A stretch of DNA of 50,472 nt from an uncultured Lachnospiraceae bacterium (GTDB lineage: Bacteria; Bacillota; Clostridia; Lachnospirales; Lachnospiraceae), in contig CATJPU010000338.1 in NCBI GenBank assembly GCA_949742505.1, positions 1 through 50,472 of the forward strand, read 5' to 3'. The notes under the pieces are model-generated. The model was not told the DNA's origin, made no database searches, and saw only the letters and a list, made by a program, of their open reading frames with translations. The translations under genes and the position numbers were made by a program. Of this stretch, positions 33,366 through 43,254 are shown piece by piece; position 1 is the stretch's first letter, and each line of letters begins with the position of its first letter.

Positions 33366-35213
33366 TCACTGCTTCCGGCCGGCAAGCAAATCACTGACAA
33401 AACGGGAAGGAGACGCCTCTTTGCCGTTTTTTGTTTTCACATAACTGATTATCAGCTCTCTTTTCGCCCGGGTCATCGCCACATAGAACATTCTCCGCTC
33501 TTCCTCAATCTCAGCATCCAGCTTTGCTTTCTTATAGGGAATCACGCCCTCATTGCTCTGGATAATAAAAACAGTATCAAATTCCAGTCCTTTCGCCCCA
33601 TGCATCGTCATCAGACAGACGCCTTCCCGGTTTTTTGCCCTTCTGTCTTTTCGTTCCTTCAGCGTTCTCCCATATTCCTCTATATAGGCAAGCCATTCCG
33701 AAACAGAGGCAAATTCCTTCGCCCGCTCTTCCACTTCTGCCAGCAGCGAAAACAACTCATCAACGCTAATCTTCCTCGCCGCCGCATATTCCTTCAAATA
33801 ATCATCATAGCCTATATGCCGGCGAATATACTGGACAGAGGCATAAGGCGTCTGCCCGGTTAACATCTTAATATCCCACTCAAACTGGTCAATCCTGTCT
33901 AACATCCAGTCTTTATCCATATAAAACCGTCTCAAGTCTTCAAAAGACACCTGCGCCTCTTCTAAGCTCTCCCTGCTGATATATCGTTTCGGTGCGTTCA
34001 TCACATCCAGAAATACTCTTCTGCTCCGGTCGCCTTCCGCTATCCTTACATAGCTAAGAAGCTTTCTCACAACAAAATGCTCATAAATATTCTGCACCTG
34101 TTCCCTGGCCTGAAATGGTATCTGGTTCTCCACAAGGAGTTCTATCAGCACTCTCGCATCATTCCCAGTCCGGTACAATACTGCCATCTGACGGTAATCC
34201 AGTCCCTTTCCATTCAGTTCCTTCACCTTCTGAATCAGATACCGGCCCTCCTCCGGGGAGTCCTTTACCTCCTGCACGTGAACGCAGGCTCCCTTCTCAT
34301 TCTCTGTGGAGAGATTCTTCTCATACCTCCGGCTGTTACAGCCAATCACCTTCAGCGCACCGTTCACAATATTCTTACTGGAGCGGTAATTCACTCCCAG
34401 AAGAAGCTTTCTGGTATCCGGGTAATCATCCCCGAATCCCAGCATAATCTCTGGACTGGCGCCCCGGAACCGGTAAATAGACTGATCATCATCTCCCACA
34501 ACAAACAGATTATTCTCCGGCAGAGCAAGCAAACGAATCACCTCATACTGAATCCGGTTCACATCCTGAAATTCGTCAATCAGAATAAAACGAAACCGCT
34601 CCTGCCACTGATTTAAAATGTCCTCCCGGCGCCGGAACAAATCATAACAAAGCAGCAGCATATCGTCAAAATCAATCTTGCGCAGCGCTTTGCGCCGCTT
34701 CTCATATGCTTTAAAAATCCTTCCAAACACCGCCCCATGACGGGCGGATTCATACCTGCCAACCGGGATTCCCCTGTTCTTCACCGTACTAATCTCGGTA
34801 ATCAAATCCTGCAGTTCTTCTCTCTCATCCATGGTCTCCAGCTCATATCCCAGCTCCGGGGAAGATACAATCTCACGCAGCATCTGAAACTTCTCTTCTT
34901 CCGTCAGAATATTCTCCGAGCCTAAGCGGTAAGCCCATTTTAAAATCCCAAAATATACGCCATGGAAGGTTCCGAATGTCACCGGAAGGCTCCTGCCCTC
35001 CATCAGCGCCTGAAACCGCTTCTGCATTTCATAGGAAGCCGCCCGGGTAAAAGTAATGACCAGAATCTGCTCTGGCCTTACTTTATAATGCTCTATTAAA
35101 TAACAAACCCTCTTCGCAATGGTAAAGGTCTTCCCGGAACCCGGCCCTGCAAGCACCATGCAGGGACCCTTAAAATGCCGGATTGCCTCCTCCTGCACCT
35201 GATTCGGCCGCAT
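33366..35213 (-). CDS. UvrD/PcrA-type ATP-dependent DNA helicase
   Basis: About 615 residues. Walker A is GPGSGKT near residue 25; motif II is LIDEFQDVNRIQYE; motif III is FVVGDDDQSIYRFRGA; later motifs are LGVNYRSS, MTMHGAKGLEFDTVFI and RRMFYVAMTRAKRELII. It is shorter than PcrA (about 740 residues), mainly at the C-terminus. I chose the ATG at 35213 because AGGTAG, overlapping the gltX stop, precedes it; the longer ORF runs into gltX. A superfamily 1 helicase in DNA repair; co-transcribed with gltX four bases upstream. Confidence 0.92.
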   Translation of the reverse strand: MRPNQVQEEAIRHFKGPCMVLAGPGSGKTFTIAKRVCYLIEHYKVRPEQILVITFTRAASYEMQKRFQALMEGRSLPVTFGTFHGVYFGILKWAYRLGSENILTEEEKFQMLREIVSSPELGYELETMDEREELQDLITEISTVKNRGIPVGRYESARHGAVFGRIFKAYEKRRKALRKIDFDDMLLLCYDLFRRREDILNQWQERFRFILIDEFQDVNRIQYEVIRLLALPENNLFVVGDDDQSIYRFRGASPEIMLGFGDDYPDTRKLLLGVNYRSSKNIVNGALKVIGCNSRRYEKNLSTENEKGACVHVQEVKDSPEEGRYLIQKVKELNGKGLDYRQMAVLYRTGNDARVLIELLVENQIPFQAREQVQNIYEHFVVRKLLSYVRIAEGDRSRRVFLDVMNAPKRYISRESLEEAQVSFEDLRRFYMDKDWMLDRIDQFEWDIKMLTGQTPYASVQYIRRHIGYDDYLKEYAAARKISVDELFSLLAEVEERAKEFASVSEWLAYIEEYGRTLKERKDRRAKNREGVCLMTMHGAKGLEFDTVFIIQSNEGVIPYKKAKLDAEIEEERRMFYVAMTRAKRELIISYVKTKNGKEASPSRFVSDLLAGRKQ

Positions 35214-35217
35214 GAAA

Positions 35218-36678
35218 CTACCTCGCTTCCAACTTTCTGATTCCGGCGCGAATCCGGGCAAGTGATTCCTCTTTCCCCAGCACATCCATAATCTCCGTTG
35301 CTCCTCCCGGCGTATTCTGCCTGCCGGAGACAGCCGTACGAATCGGCCACATCACATATCCAATCTTCTTCCCTGTCTCTCCCGCATACTGCTTCAAAGT
35401 CTCAAACAGCGCGTCGTTGCCAAAATCATTCTGCTGCTCCAGGACAGGAAGCACACTCTTAAGAAGCTCCAAAGAATTCTCCTCGTTCGTCTTCATCTTC
35501 TTATGACAGTACATAGCCGTATCATATTCCGGCACTGCCTCAAAGAAATCAATCTGCTCCCTGATATCCAAGAATGTCTCAATACGGGTCTTAATCAGCC
35601 CCGCAATCTTATGCAGATCATACTTATCCCCGACAACTTCCTCTATATACGGCTTCGCAAGCGCGAAGAACTTCTCTTCCTCCATCGCCTTTAAATATTC
35701 GCCGTTCATCCACCGCAGCTTCATCACGTCAAATACCGCCGGAGACTTACTCATATGCCGGTAATCGAATGCCCTCACCAGTTCCTCCAGAGAGAAAATC
35801 TCCCTGTTATCCTCCGGACACCATCCCAACAGAGCCACATAATTCACAATGGCCTCAGAGACAAATCCCTGCTCCAGCAAATCCTCATAAGAAGAATGGC
35901 CGCACCGCTTACTCAGCTTCTTATGCGTCTCGTCCGTAATCAGCGGACAGTGAACATAAGTTGGAACCTCCCATCCGAAAGCCTCATAGAGCCGGTTGTA
36001 CTTGGGCGCTGAAGACAGATACTCATTGCCTCTCACCACATGGGTGATTCCCATCAGATGATCGTCCACCACATTGGCAAAATTATAGGTCGGATATCCG
36101 TCCGATTTAATCAGAATCATATCGTCTAACTCTGCATTCGGCACCGTAATATCCCCGTAAATATCATCGTGGAAAGTGGTCGTCCCTTCTGACGGTATAT
36201 TGATACGGATGACATAAGGCTTCCCCGCGTCCAGATTCGCCTGAATCTCCTCCTTACTCAGATGCAGACAGTGCTTGTCATATACCACAATCTCCGTTCC
36301 CGACTCAGACACCTTACTCCGAAGCGATTCCAGCCTCTCCTTATCGCAGAAGCAATAGTAAGCGTCTCCCTGCTCAATCAGCTGCTTTGCATACTTTAAA
36401 TAAAGCCCGGAAGCATTCCGCTCGCTCTGCACATAAGGTCCCACGCCTCCGTCCTTATCCGGCCCCTCGTCGTGAACCAGCCCGGTTTTCTCTAAAGTCC
36501 TGTAAATAATCTCAAGAGCTCCTTCTACAAACCGCTCCTGGTCCGTATCCTCAATACGCAGCATAAAATCTCCGTCCTCATGCTTCGCAATCAGATACGC
36601 ATACAACGCAGTCCTCAAGTTCCCCACATGCATCCTGCCCGTAGGGCTCGGTGCAAATCTCGTTCTAACTTTACTCAT
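35218..36678 (-). CDS. gltX: Glutamate-tRNA ligase
   Basis: 486 residues, normal for GluRS. The class I motifs are [14 protein letters not shown] (HIGH equivalent) at the N-terminus and KKLSKR (KMSKS equivalent) near residue 245. It charges tRNA-Glu (and tRNA-Gln in many Firmicutes) in the cytoplasm. The stop lies four bases before the helicase start. Confidence 0.96.
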   Translation of the reverse strand: MSKVRTRFAPSPTGRMHVGNLRTALYAYLIAKHEDGDFMLRIEDTDQERFVEGALEIIYRTLEKTGLVHDEGPDKDGGVGPYVQSERNASGLYLKYAKQLIEQGDAYYCFCDKERLESLRSKVSESGTEIVVYDKHCLHLSKEEIQANLDAGKPYVIRINIPSEGTTTFHDDIYGDITVPNAELDDMILIKSDGYPTYNFANVVDDHLMGITHVVRGNEYLSSAPKYNRLYEAFGWEVPTYVHCPLITDETHKKLSKRCGHSSYEDLLEQGFVSEAIVNYVALLGWCPEDNREIFSLEELVRAFDYRHMSKSPAVFDVMKLRWMNGEYLKAMEEEKFFALAKPYIEEVVGDKYDLHKIAGLIKTRIETFLDIREQIDFFEAVPEYDTAMYCHKKMKTNEENSLELLKSVLPVLEQQNDFGNDALFETLKQYAGETGKKIGYVMWPIRTAVSGRQNTPGGATEIMDVLGKEESLARIRAGIRKLEAR

Positions 36679-36759
36679 CTTATATCCCCGTTTCTTTCAT
36701 TTTGCATACATTTCTTTACATAATACTATCAGATTCTCCATATCCAGTCAACAAAAAAT

Positions 36760-37218
36760 TTATTTCTTTGCCTTCCTTCCTCTCCAGTAGTCCAATCCAA
36801 ATACTTCCCTTGGAATTGATACCGCCGATACAATCCCCAGCACAATTCCAAATGCGACTTTAATGGCAAGGAATCCGCTCTGTCCGGCTTCCCTGGTCTC
36901 CCCAATCACTAAATCATAAGCCATATAATACACGCTGGCTCCCGGTATCAGAGGGAAAATACCCGGTATCAGAAACATGGTAATCGGACATTTCATCCGC
37001 ACCGTAAGTACTCTCGAAATCAGCACCACTGTCAGGGATGCAAAAAAAGACGCCATCGCCGGAGAAGTAGGCTTCAACGAGGCACAATACACCAGCCACG
37101 CCAGGGTCCCGATAATCCCGCAGCTTACATAAAACCGTTTCGGAACATTGAACATAACAGCAAAAGCAACGGTACCAAGACAGGGACAGATTACATTTAC
37201 AACAATCCAGTTAAGCAT
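36760..37218 (-). CDS. Threonine/serine exporter small subunit (ThrE_2/DUF3815-like)
   Basis: 152 residues with about five membrane segments. It is the short half of a split ThrE exporter (YjjB-like): MFNVPKRFYVSCGIIGTLAWLVYC and FLIPGIFPLIPGASVYYMAYDL are family features. Its start overlaps the end of the large-subunit gene by about 22 bases. Together the two would export threonine, serine or small dicarboxylates. Confidence 0.88.
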   Translation of the reverse strand: MLNWIVVNVICPCLGTVAFAVMFNVPKRFYVSCGIIGTLAWLVYCASLKPTSPAMASFFASLTVVLISRVLTVRMKCPITMFLIPGIFPLIPGASVYYMAYDLVIGETREAGQSGFLAIKVAFGIVLGIVSAVSIPREVFGLDYWRGRKAKK

Positions 37219-38447
37219 ACTCCGATACCTCCAATCCAGTTACTGAAAACCCCCAGCGCAAGACCTACGCCGGTAGCAATATATACAAACACAAGCAGCG
37301 CGTCGATCATTCTAACCGTACCCGACAAAAAATCGCTGTCCGCAATATCCCGAATCGCATTGACAAAGGCAACTCCCGGCACCAGCGGCATAATCCCGGC
37401 AATGATCATGCCGTCTATCTGCATGGAAACCGGAACAAAGACATACATTACCACCGCCAGAGAGGTAATCAGAATCCCTCCGAATATATTAATAATAATC
37501 TTCGACAGTCTGTGCCTGCCTGCAAATAATACCCATATGTATAGAACGCACCCGATAAAAAAAGCACAGATACTTTCCATAGCGCTGGCTCCCAGAAGAT
37601 ACCCGAAAGCGCTGGCTCCCACTCCGGCGGATATTACAAGCTGATACTTCTTCTTCGCGGGCAAATGTTCGATTCGATGCAGTTCCTCAATCGCCTCTTC
37701 CAAATTCATCATACCCGCCGTAATCTTTCGGGACAAATCATTCACTTCCGCTACGATTAGAAGGTTCGCGCTGGATAAGGGAACATGCTTGATCTTGGAA
37801 TAGATCTCTTCTCCGTCCCGCTCTGCATTAATAAAGATTGCATGACTCAGAACAAAGGTATCCACTTCCTCCACATGAAAACGCTTGCAAATCCGCTGGA
37901 TTGTCTCGTCCACACGAAAAATCTCCGCCCCGTTTTTCAAAAGAATCCGCCCCGCATCCAGTGCAAAATTAACAACCTTTTTGATATCTACTTCCGCATC
38001 CAGAGATTTCTTCATACAGATTCGGTCCTTCATCTGTTTTCCGTCCAGAAAAATAGACTCTTTATAATTCTTTACAAAATAATCCGCCTGCCTGTCAACC
38101 TCCACAAACCCGCATTTCTTATAAATTCTCAAACTTTCGTTATCATTCCATGTTCCAGCATACATGGAGTCACACCCGCTTCGGTATCGTTCGCTCAAAT
38201 AATGAATCATTGCCCGGGTATAGCCTTTGCCGCCATTTCCGTATGTAGTCACCAGATTACGTATCTCGCATTCCCGGTTTCCGGAAACCGTAACCACCGC
38301 CAGCGTACAGAGCTCCTTCCCCTCATATAACGCAAACATATCCCCAGTGTCCAGATATCTGTCTATCATGTCCCTCTGAGGATCTGTCAGCAAAAGTAAA
38401 TCCATATATTCTGTCTTATTCTCTATAATGTGCTCAACTCTCATCAT
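37197..38447 (-). CDS. GNAT acetyltransferase fused to ThrE exporter large subunit
   Basis: 416 residues. Residues 1-130 form a GNAT fold: EIRNLVTTYGNGGKGYTRAMIHYL resembles the acetyl-CoA loop, and WNDNESLRIYKKCGFVEV is the typical last motif. From about residue 150 the YjjP/DUF1212 domain follows, with KKVVNFALDAGRILLKNGAEIFRVDETIQRIC, then five C-terminal membrane segments with IMPLVPGVAFVNAIRDIADSDFLSG. Both parts are in one intact frame without an internal stop. An internal ATG at the junction (MKKSLDAEV) could give the exporter half alone, though no strong site is seen. Inferred: acetylation of the exported solute or of a partner. Confidence 0.85.
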   Translation of the reverse strand: MMRVEHIIENKTEYMDLLLLTDPQRDMIDRYLDTGDMFALYEGKELCTLAVVTVSGNRECEIRNLVTTYGNGGKGYTRAMIHYLSERYRSGCDSMYAGTWNDNESLRIYKKCGFVEVDRQADYFVKNYKESIFLDGKQMKDRICMKKSLDAEVDIKKVVNFALDAGRILLKNGAEIFRVDETIQRICKRFHVEEVDTFVLSHAIFINAERDGEEIYSKIKHVPLSSANLLIVAEVNDLSRKITAGMMNLEEAIEELHRIEHLPAKKKYQLVISAGVGASAFGYLLGASAMESICAFFIGCVLYIWVLFAGRHRLSKIIINIFGGILITSLAVVMYVFVPVSMQIDGMIIAGIMPLVPGVAFVNAIRDIADSDFLSGTVRMIDALLVFVYIATGVGLALGVFSNWIGGIGVCLTGLL

Positions 38448-38532
38448 CCATCCCCCTTAGAGCGTATCGGGAACTTCATTTCCCAATTTACCAATCCACT
38501 CCTATACACCCTAAATCAATCTGCCTCTGCAA

Positions 38533-38564
38533 ATGTAACAGTTTAGGTATCTGAACTGTTACAT
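38533..38564. repeat. GTAACAGTT-type palindrome, copy B (perfect arms)
   Basis: ATGTAACAGTT and AACTGTTACAT form a perfect 11-bp stem with a ten-base loop, in the gap between trxB and the GNAT-ThrE gene. There is no T run. The flanking CTGCCTCTGC (38521-38530) also occurs beside copy C. Confidence 0.6.
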
Positions 38565-38686
38565 GAAAACCTCACACATTATAGCACTGTCAAATAGAAA
38601 ATTACAGTTTTTTTCTAAATTTTTCTATTATAAATATTCATATAATCTATAAGCAGACGTTATATCCGATAGCTTCCTCCAGACAA

Positions 38687-39649
38687 TTAAGCATATGGCT
38701 GACATTCCGCCGATATGTGAACCGCCGCAACCGCTCCGTCAGCCGCCGCAGTCACCACCTGCCTTACGCTCTTTACCCGGATATCTCCAGCCGCATAGAT
38801 CCCCTTTAAACTAGTACGCATCTCATCATCCGTCTGAATATATCCCTTCTCATCCATGTCCACAAGTCCCTTAACCAGCGCGGAACTGGGTATATTGCCC
38901 ACAAATCCGAAGAGTCCCAGCATACCGTCCGCCGGGTCCGCCTCTATCCTTGTCAGTTCCCCGGTCTTCACATTCCGAATGACAAGTCCCTGCAAGACGC
39001 CCTCGCCGTAAGCTTCTTCCACCACGCTGTCCCAGAGAAAGGCAATCTTCGGATTCTGAAATGCCTTTTCCTGAATAGACTTTGCCGCCCGAAGCTGATT
39101 CCTTCTGTGAACAATCGTAACCTTTCTGGCAAATCTGGTCAGAAAGACCGCCTCTTCCACCGCGGCGTCTCCGCCTCCGGCAACAAACACCTCAAGCCCT
39201 TTAAAGAAATTCCCGTCGCAGGTGGCGCAGTAGGAGATTCCGCTCCCCTTAAACTGTTCTTCACCCTTGCAGCCGATGGGTCTCGCCGAAGCTCCCATAG
39301 CAAGAATCACATAGCGGGCCAGGTAAGTCTCCTTCTGCCCCAGAAGCTCCTTCACCTCCTGGTCTAACCTTACCTCCTCAATCACATCCTGCACTTTTAC
39401 CGCGCCAAAGCGCTCTGCCTGAAGAGCCATCCGCTTTGACAGACTTTCTCCGCTTTCCCCCTCTAACACCTGCCCGGGGTAATTCTCAACCATATCCGTC
39501 GCCGCAATCTGTCCGCCGTCAATTCCCTTTTCAATGACCAGAACCGACAACCCGCCCCTGGCTGCATACAGAGCCGCAGTAAGCCCTGCCGGTCCCGCTC
39601 CTAAAATCACTACGTCATAAATTTTCTTATTCTTATCCATACTCATCAT
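38687..39649 (-). CDS. trxB: Thioredoxin reductase
   Basis: 320 residues. FAD-binding GAGPAGLTAALYAARGG is at the N-terminus; the redox-active pair is CATC in SYCATCDGNFFKG; the NADPH-binding loop is VAGGGDAAVEEA; and GIYAAGDIR is near the C-terminus. It reduces thioredoxin with NADPH in the cytoplasm. No thioredoxin gene is adjacent, so a related thioredoxin-like or ferredoxin-linked partner is not excluded. Confidence 0.92.
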   Translation of the reverse strand: MMSMDKNKKIYDVVILGAGPAGLTAALYAARGGLSVLVIEKGIDGGQIAATDMVENYPGQVLEGESGESLSKRMALQAERFGAVKVQDVIEEVRLDQEVKELLGQKETYLARYVILAMGASARPIGCKGEEQFKGSGISYCATCDGNFFKGLEVFVAGGGDAAVEEAVFLTRFARKVTIVHRRNQLRAAKSIQEKAFQNPKIAFLWDSVVEEAYGEGVLQGLVIRNVKTGELTRIEADPADGMLGLFGFVGNIPSSALVKGLVDMDEKGYIQTDDEMRTSLKGIYAAGDIRVKSVRQVVTAAADGAVAAVHISAECQPYA

Positions 39650-39714
39650 TATTACAAATTTTCCTTACTTTATTCTTATGAATTTTTTCCTTGCAAATAT
39701 GCCCGAAGGTATTT

Positions 39715-41148
39715 TTACACATGAATCTCCGCTTTTACGCCAAGCAGCTCCTCGTGCTTCTTAAGCAGAGGCCGAATAGTCCCCTCTAAATACTGAGAAG
39801 TCTGCAATGCCGCCCTCCCTGTATACTTGGCCGGGTCCATGGCCTCCTTTAATTCCTCCAGTGTCAGATTAAATGCAGGATCCCCTGCAATCAGCTCCAG
39901 CAGATTATTTTCCAGACCTTCCGCCTTAACATTGCGGCCTGCTTCCATGGACAGCTCCCGGATACGCTCATGCAGCTCCTGCCTGTCCCCTCCGGCCTTT
40001 ACCGCATCCATCATAATATTCTCCGTTGCCATAAACGGAAGCTCTGACATCAGACGTTTCTCAATGACCTTCGGATATACTACCAGACCGTCCACCACAT
40101 TCAGGCACAAATCCAAAATGCCGTCAATCCCTAAAAATCCTTCCGGGATACTCAAACGCTTATTGGCGGAATCATCCAGCGTCCGTTCAAACCACTGGGT
40201 CGCCGACGTAATCGCCGGGTTCAGCGCGTCAATCATCACATATCTGGACAGAGAGGCAATCCTTTCGCTCCGCATAGGATTCCGCTTATAAGCCATGGCC
40301 GAAGAACCAATCTGACTCTTTTCAAAAGGCTCTTCCACCTCTTTTAAATGCTGCAGAAGGCGGATATCATTGGAGAACTTATGGGCGCTGGCCGCAATCC
40401 CCGCAAGTATGTTCAGTACTCTGGCATCCACCTTCCGGGAATAGGTCTGCCCCGAAACCGGATAACATTCCGCGAATCCCATCTTCTCTGCAATCATCGG
40501 ATCTATCTTATCAATTGTCTCCTGGTCTCCGTCAAATAACTCCAGAAAACTTGCCTGCGTACCGGTAGTTCCCTTAGAACCAAGGAGCTTTAACGTCCCC
40601 AGCACATACTCCAAATCCTCAAGGTCCATGGCAAATTCCTGCATCCACAGGGTTGCCCGCTTTCCTACGGTCGTAGGCTGGGCCGGCTGGAAATGGGTAA
40701 ATGCCAGAGTCGGCTGGGCCTTATACTGATCCGCAAAATCAGCAAGCTCTGCAATCACGTTCACAAGTTTCTTCCTCACCAGCTTCAGCGCTTCCGCCAT
40801 CACGATAATATCCGTATTATCCCCCACATAACAGGACGTAGCTCCCAGATGAATAATCCCCTTCGCCTTCGGACACTGTACGCCATAGGCATATACGTGA
40901 GACATCACATCATGGCGGACAATCCGCTCCCTCTCCTTCGCCACGTCATAGTTAATATCCTCTGCATGAGCCTTCAATTCTTCAATCTGCTCCTCCGTAA
41001 TGTCAAGCCCCAGCTCCCTCTCCGTCTCCGCAAGGGCAATCCACAGCCTTCTCCAGGTACGGAACTTCATATCAGGGGAAAAAATATACTGCATCTCCTT
41101 ACTGGCATACCGTTCAGACAACGGACTTACATATCTGTCGTTACTCAT
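39715..41148 (-). CDS. purB: Adenylosuccinate lyase
   Basis: About 477 residues from MSNDRYVSPLSERYASKEMQYIFS, preceded by AAGGAGG; the ORF track starts seven codons earlier. The fumarase/aspartase signature reads GSSAMAYKRNPMRSERI (signal loop), and LGATSCYVGDNTD and TLAFTHFQPAQPTTVGKRA hold the other active-site segments. It catalyses two steps of purine and AMP synthesis. Cytoplasmic. Confidence 0.96.
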   Translation of the reverse strand: MSNDRYVSPLSERYASKEMQYIFSPDMKFRTWRRLWIALAETERELGLDITEEQIEELKAHAEDINYDVAKERERIVRHDVMSHVYAYGVQCPKAKGIIHLGATSCYVGDNTDIIVMAEALKLVRKKLVNVIAELADFADQYKAQPTLAFTHFQPAQPTTVGKRATLWMQEFAMDLEDLEYVLGTLKLLGSKGTTGTQASFLELFDGDQETIDKIDPMIAEKMGFAECYPVSGQTYSRKVDARVLNILAGIAASAHKFSNDIRLLQHLKEVEEPFEKSQIGSSAMAYKRNPMRSERIASLSRYVMIDALNPAITSATQWFERTLDDSANKRLSIPEGFLGIDGILDLCLNVVDGLVVYPKVIEKRLMSELPFMATENIMMDAVKAGGDRQELHERIRELSMEAGRNVKAEGLENNLLELIAGDPAFNLTLEELKEAMDPAKYTGRAALQTSQYLEGTIRPLLKKHEELLGVKAEIHV

Positions 41149-41225
41149 GGTTCTCCTCCTTTTCCTCACTATTTGCTGCTATACCGTAATTTTCGGGTCA
41201 GAGCAAACGCCTTGTGTACAATCCT

Positions 41226-41993
41226 TTACTTATTTGTTCTTCTGTATTCCTTTTTCCAGCGTTCATATGCCTCATCCGTTATATCCGGATTCATCTGGCT
41301 TTCCGCTGATTTCAGCTCTTCCTTCAGCTCCGCGTCCAGCATCAGATAAACAGGCTCTTTCGACAGCATCTTCACATACTTCGCTTCCGGCAGATACCGG
41401 TAACAGCAGTACAGAAACGCTTTCAGCATATAGGGCTCCTGGCAAATCTCAAAACCCTTCTCATACATATGTGCAGCCTCCTCATAAAAAAACATCCTGC
41501 CATAAGCCGCTCCCAGACATGCATAAACTCTGCCGTAGAACTCCTTCCCCACCGAATCGTCCCACTCCTTGTGAATAATAGACTGGTAAATCAGGATTGC
41601 CGAGGCATTTTCCCCGGAATTTAACAGATTATCCGCCTTATACTTCTCTCTCTCCACCTCGTTCTGATTCCGAAGCCTCTCCAGCACATTGTGCATCTTC
41701 GTAATCTCAGCCATGGAATATATCGACGCATAGCTTAAAACCGTCAGAAGAAACTGCTCCACCGACGCGTTATGTTCTAACTGATTTCTAAGCTCCGCAG
41801 CCAGATCATACAGCTCCAGTTCATCCTCCAGCCAGTCGCAGAGCTTCCTGTTTACAATCGTATAATCCACAAGATACAGATTATTACAGAAATAATAACA
41901 CAGCTCTTCTATGGTATAGATATGCATATGAACTCTTGCAATCTCATATGGATGTTTTGCCTTCTTCTTATGACAGAGAATTAAACTGCCCAT
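41226..41993 (-). CDS. TPR-like helical protein, third gene of the DUF5717/DUF5716-type operon
   Basis: 255 residues, mostly helical. The C-terminal half has TPR-like pairs: EREKYKADNLLNSGENASAILIYQSII, then GRVYACLGAAYGRMFFYEEAAHMYEKGFEIC. The N-terminal half (YTIEELCYYFCNNLYLVDYTIVNRKLCDWL) is an unrecognised conserved domain. A perfect AGGAGG five bases before the ATG fixes the start, so the gene overlaps the end of the Hsp70-like gene by 26 bases. No signal peptide or membrane segment. Probably a protein-binding subunit for the two larger products. Confidence 0.82.
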   Translation of the reverse strand: MGSLILCHKKKAKHPYEIARVHMHIYTIEELCYYFCNNLYLVDYTIVNRKLCDWLEDELELYDLAAELRNQLEHNASVEQFLLTVLSYASIYSMAEITKMHNVLERLRNQNEVEREKYKADNLLNSGENASAILIYQSIIHKEWDDSVGKEFYGRVYACLGAAYGRMFFYEEAAHMYEKGFEICQEPYMLKAFLYCCYRYLPEAKYVKMLSKEPVYLMLDAELKEELKSAESQMNPDITDEAYERWKKEYRRTNK

Positions 41994-43251
41994 TGCTTCC
42001 TCCTAAATGTATCGTTTTTTCAGCCTGAAAATCCGTCGCCGGATAAAATTCCCCGAAACCAATATCCCGGAATCTTATCCTGCAGGTATTCTCGTCCAGA
42101 AACATGGTCTCAATCGAAAGTCTCAGCGCATAATCATTCCGCTCGGGCAGCCCCGCCAAAGACACCGTTTCGGCCTGCAGCTCTCCTGTTGCCAGCGATT
42201 CAATATGAATCTCAATATCAGAAGTATCCTCTAAGAGCACGTCCCACTGCCCGTCCGACTCGTACCAGTGACTCCCCCATTCCACAATCGGATACCACCC
42301 TTCCTTGCCATGAACCCGCATTCTTAAGCATACCTGCTCCATCATCTTCGTCTCATCCAGATAAATAGGCATCTCATCATCCTCGCTCATTCTGCGGTGA
42401 GAGCCGTAGCAGGCCCCTTTGCTGTACAGATTATTGCCGATAAAGGCCCTGCGCCCATTGCAGAGCACCTTCAGCGAACTGGGATACCAGTTATTTTCAA
42501 ATCCTTCCCCCGTAAGAAATACGGAAGAGACCACCTTCTTATCAAATACACTCTGAATAAACGCCTTAAAACGCTCGTCCGCATCCTTTGCCTTATCCAC
42601 GTTCAGCACTGGATACACAGCCGCAAGCTCTTTCATCTGGGCATTTGCTACCTCGTCCACCGTCACAAACATATCGGCTCCCCTGCCGCTTACCGTCTTA
42701 AGCCTGCGGAGCATGTAAGCCCGAATCTCATTCCTGTCACAGTAGAATAACGCAGCCTCATACTGCCACAGCTCTTTCGGCTGATAAAACATATAATCGC
42801 AGAAACTCTCTTTAAAATCCTGCACAAACACCCGTTCCTTCGGCACCTCTAAAAAACGCCCCAGTCCCTTTAGCATCTTGCTGATATCAATATCTGTCTT
42901 CGGCACAGAAAACGTAATATACTCAATATTGTCAAATTTCTCCAGCGCCAGCCGCAGAAACTTCGCCAGCAGCCACACCGCGTCCCGAATCTGCCCGGCA
43001 AAGTTCACCCGCTCCTGCCGGACCGCCCTGTCATACAGCTCGGAAATGGTACATCTCTCATCCACCGTTGCCAGATGCTTCGCCTCTTTTCCGTAGAGCC
43101 ACTTACTATTCACATATCCCAGAATCAGCGGGATTTGATAGTTATCTACCGCCGCCTCCATGGTCTCCGGCTCATGCTTCTCTCTGTCATAATAACTGAT
43201 CTGGCAAAATTCTTCGTTTAATTCAAGTCCAAGTATGCTGCCGCCCCTCAC
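41968..43251 (-). CDS. Hsp70/actin-like protein (DUF5716-type)
   Basis: 427 residues. The start ILGLELNEEFCQISYYDRE resembles the first phosphate loop of the actin/Hsp70 fold. AALFYCDRNEIRAYMLRR resembles the second, SSVFLTGEGFENNW the adenosine motif, and NGRRAFIGNNLYSKGACYGS the segment found as NLavkGA in Hsp70-like proteins. From about residue 310 a beta-rich domain follows: SLAGLPERNDYALRLSIETMFLDENTCRIRFRDIGFGEFYP resembles the Hsp70 substrate-domain stretch GIPPAPRGxxxIxVxFxxDxxGxxxVxAxDxxxG. So the whole chain looks like a divergent Hsp70 without the helical lid. It starts four bases after the giant gene. Family name from memory; function unknown. Confidence 0.8.
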   Translation of the reverse strand: MRGGSILGLELNEEFCQISYYDREKHEPETMEAAVDNYQIPLILGYVNSKWLYGKEAKHLATVDERCTISELYDRAVRQERVNFAGQIRDAVWLLAKFLRLALEKFDNIEYITFSVPKTDIDISKMLKGLGRFLEVPKERVFVQDFKESFCDYMFYQPKELWQYEAALFYCDRNEIRAYMLRRLKTVSGRGADMFVTVDEVANAQMKELAAVYPVLNVDKAKDADERFKAFIQSVFDKKVVSSVFLTGEGFENNWYPSSLKVLCNGRRAFIGNNLYSKGACYGSHRRMSEDDEMPIYLDETKMMEQVCLRMRVHGKEGWYPIVEWGSHWYESDGQWDVLLEDTSDIEIHIESLATGELQAETVSLAGLPERNDYALRLSIETMFLDENTCRIRFRDIGFGEFYPATDFQAEKTIHLGGSNGQFNSLS

Positions 43252-43254
43252 TTA

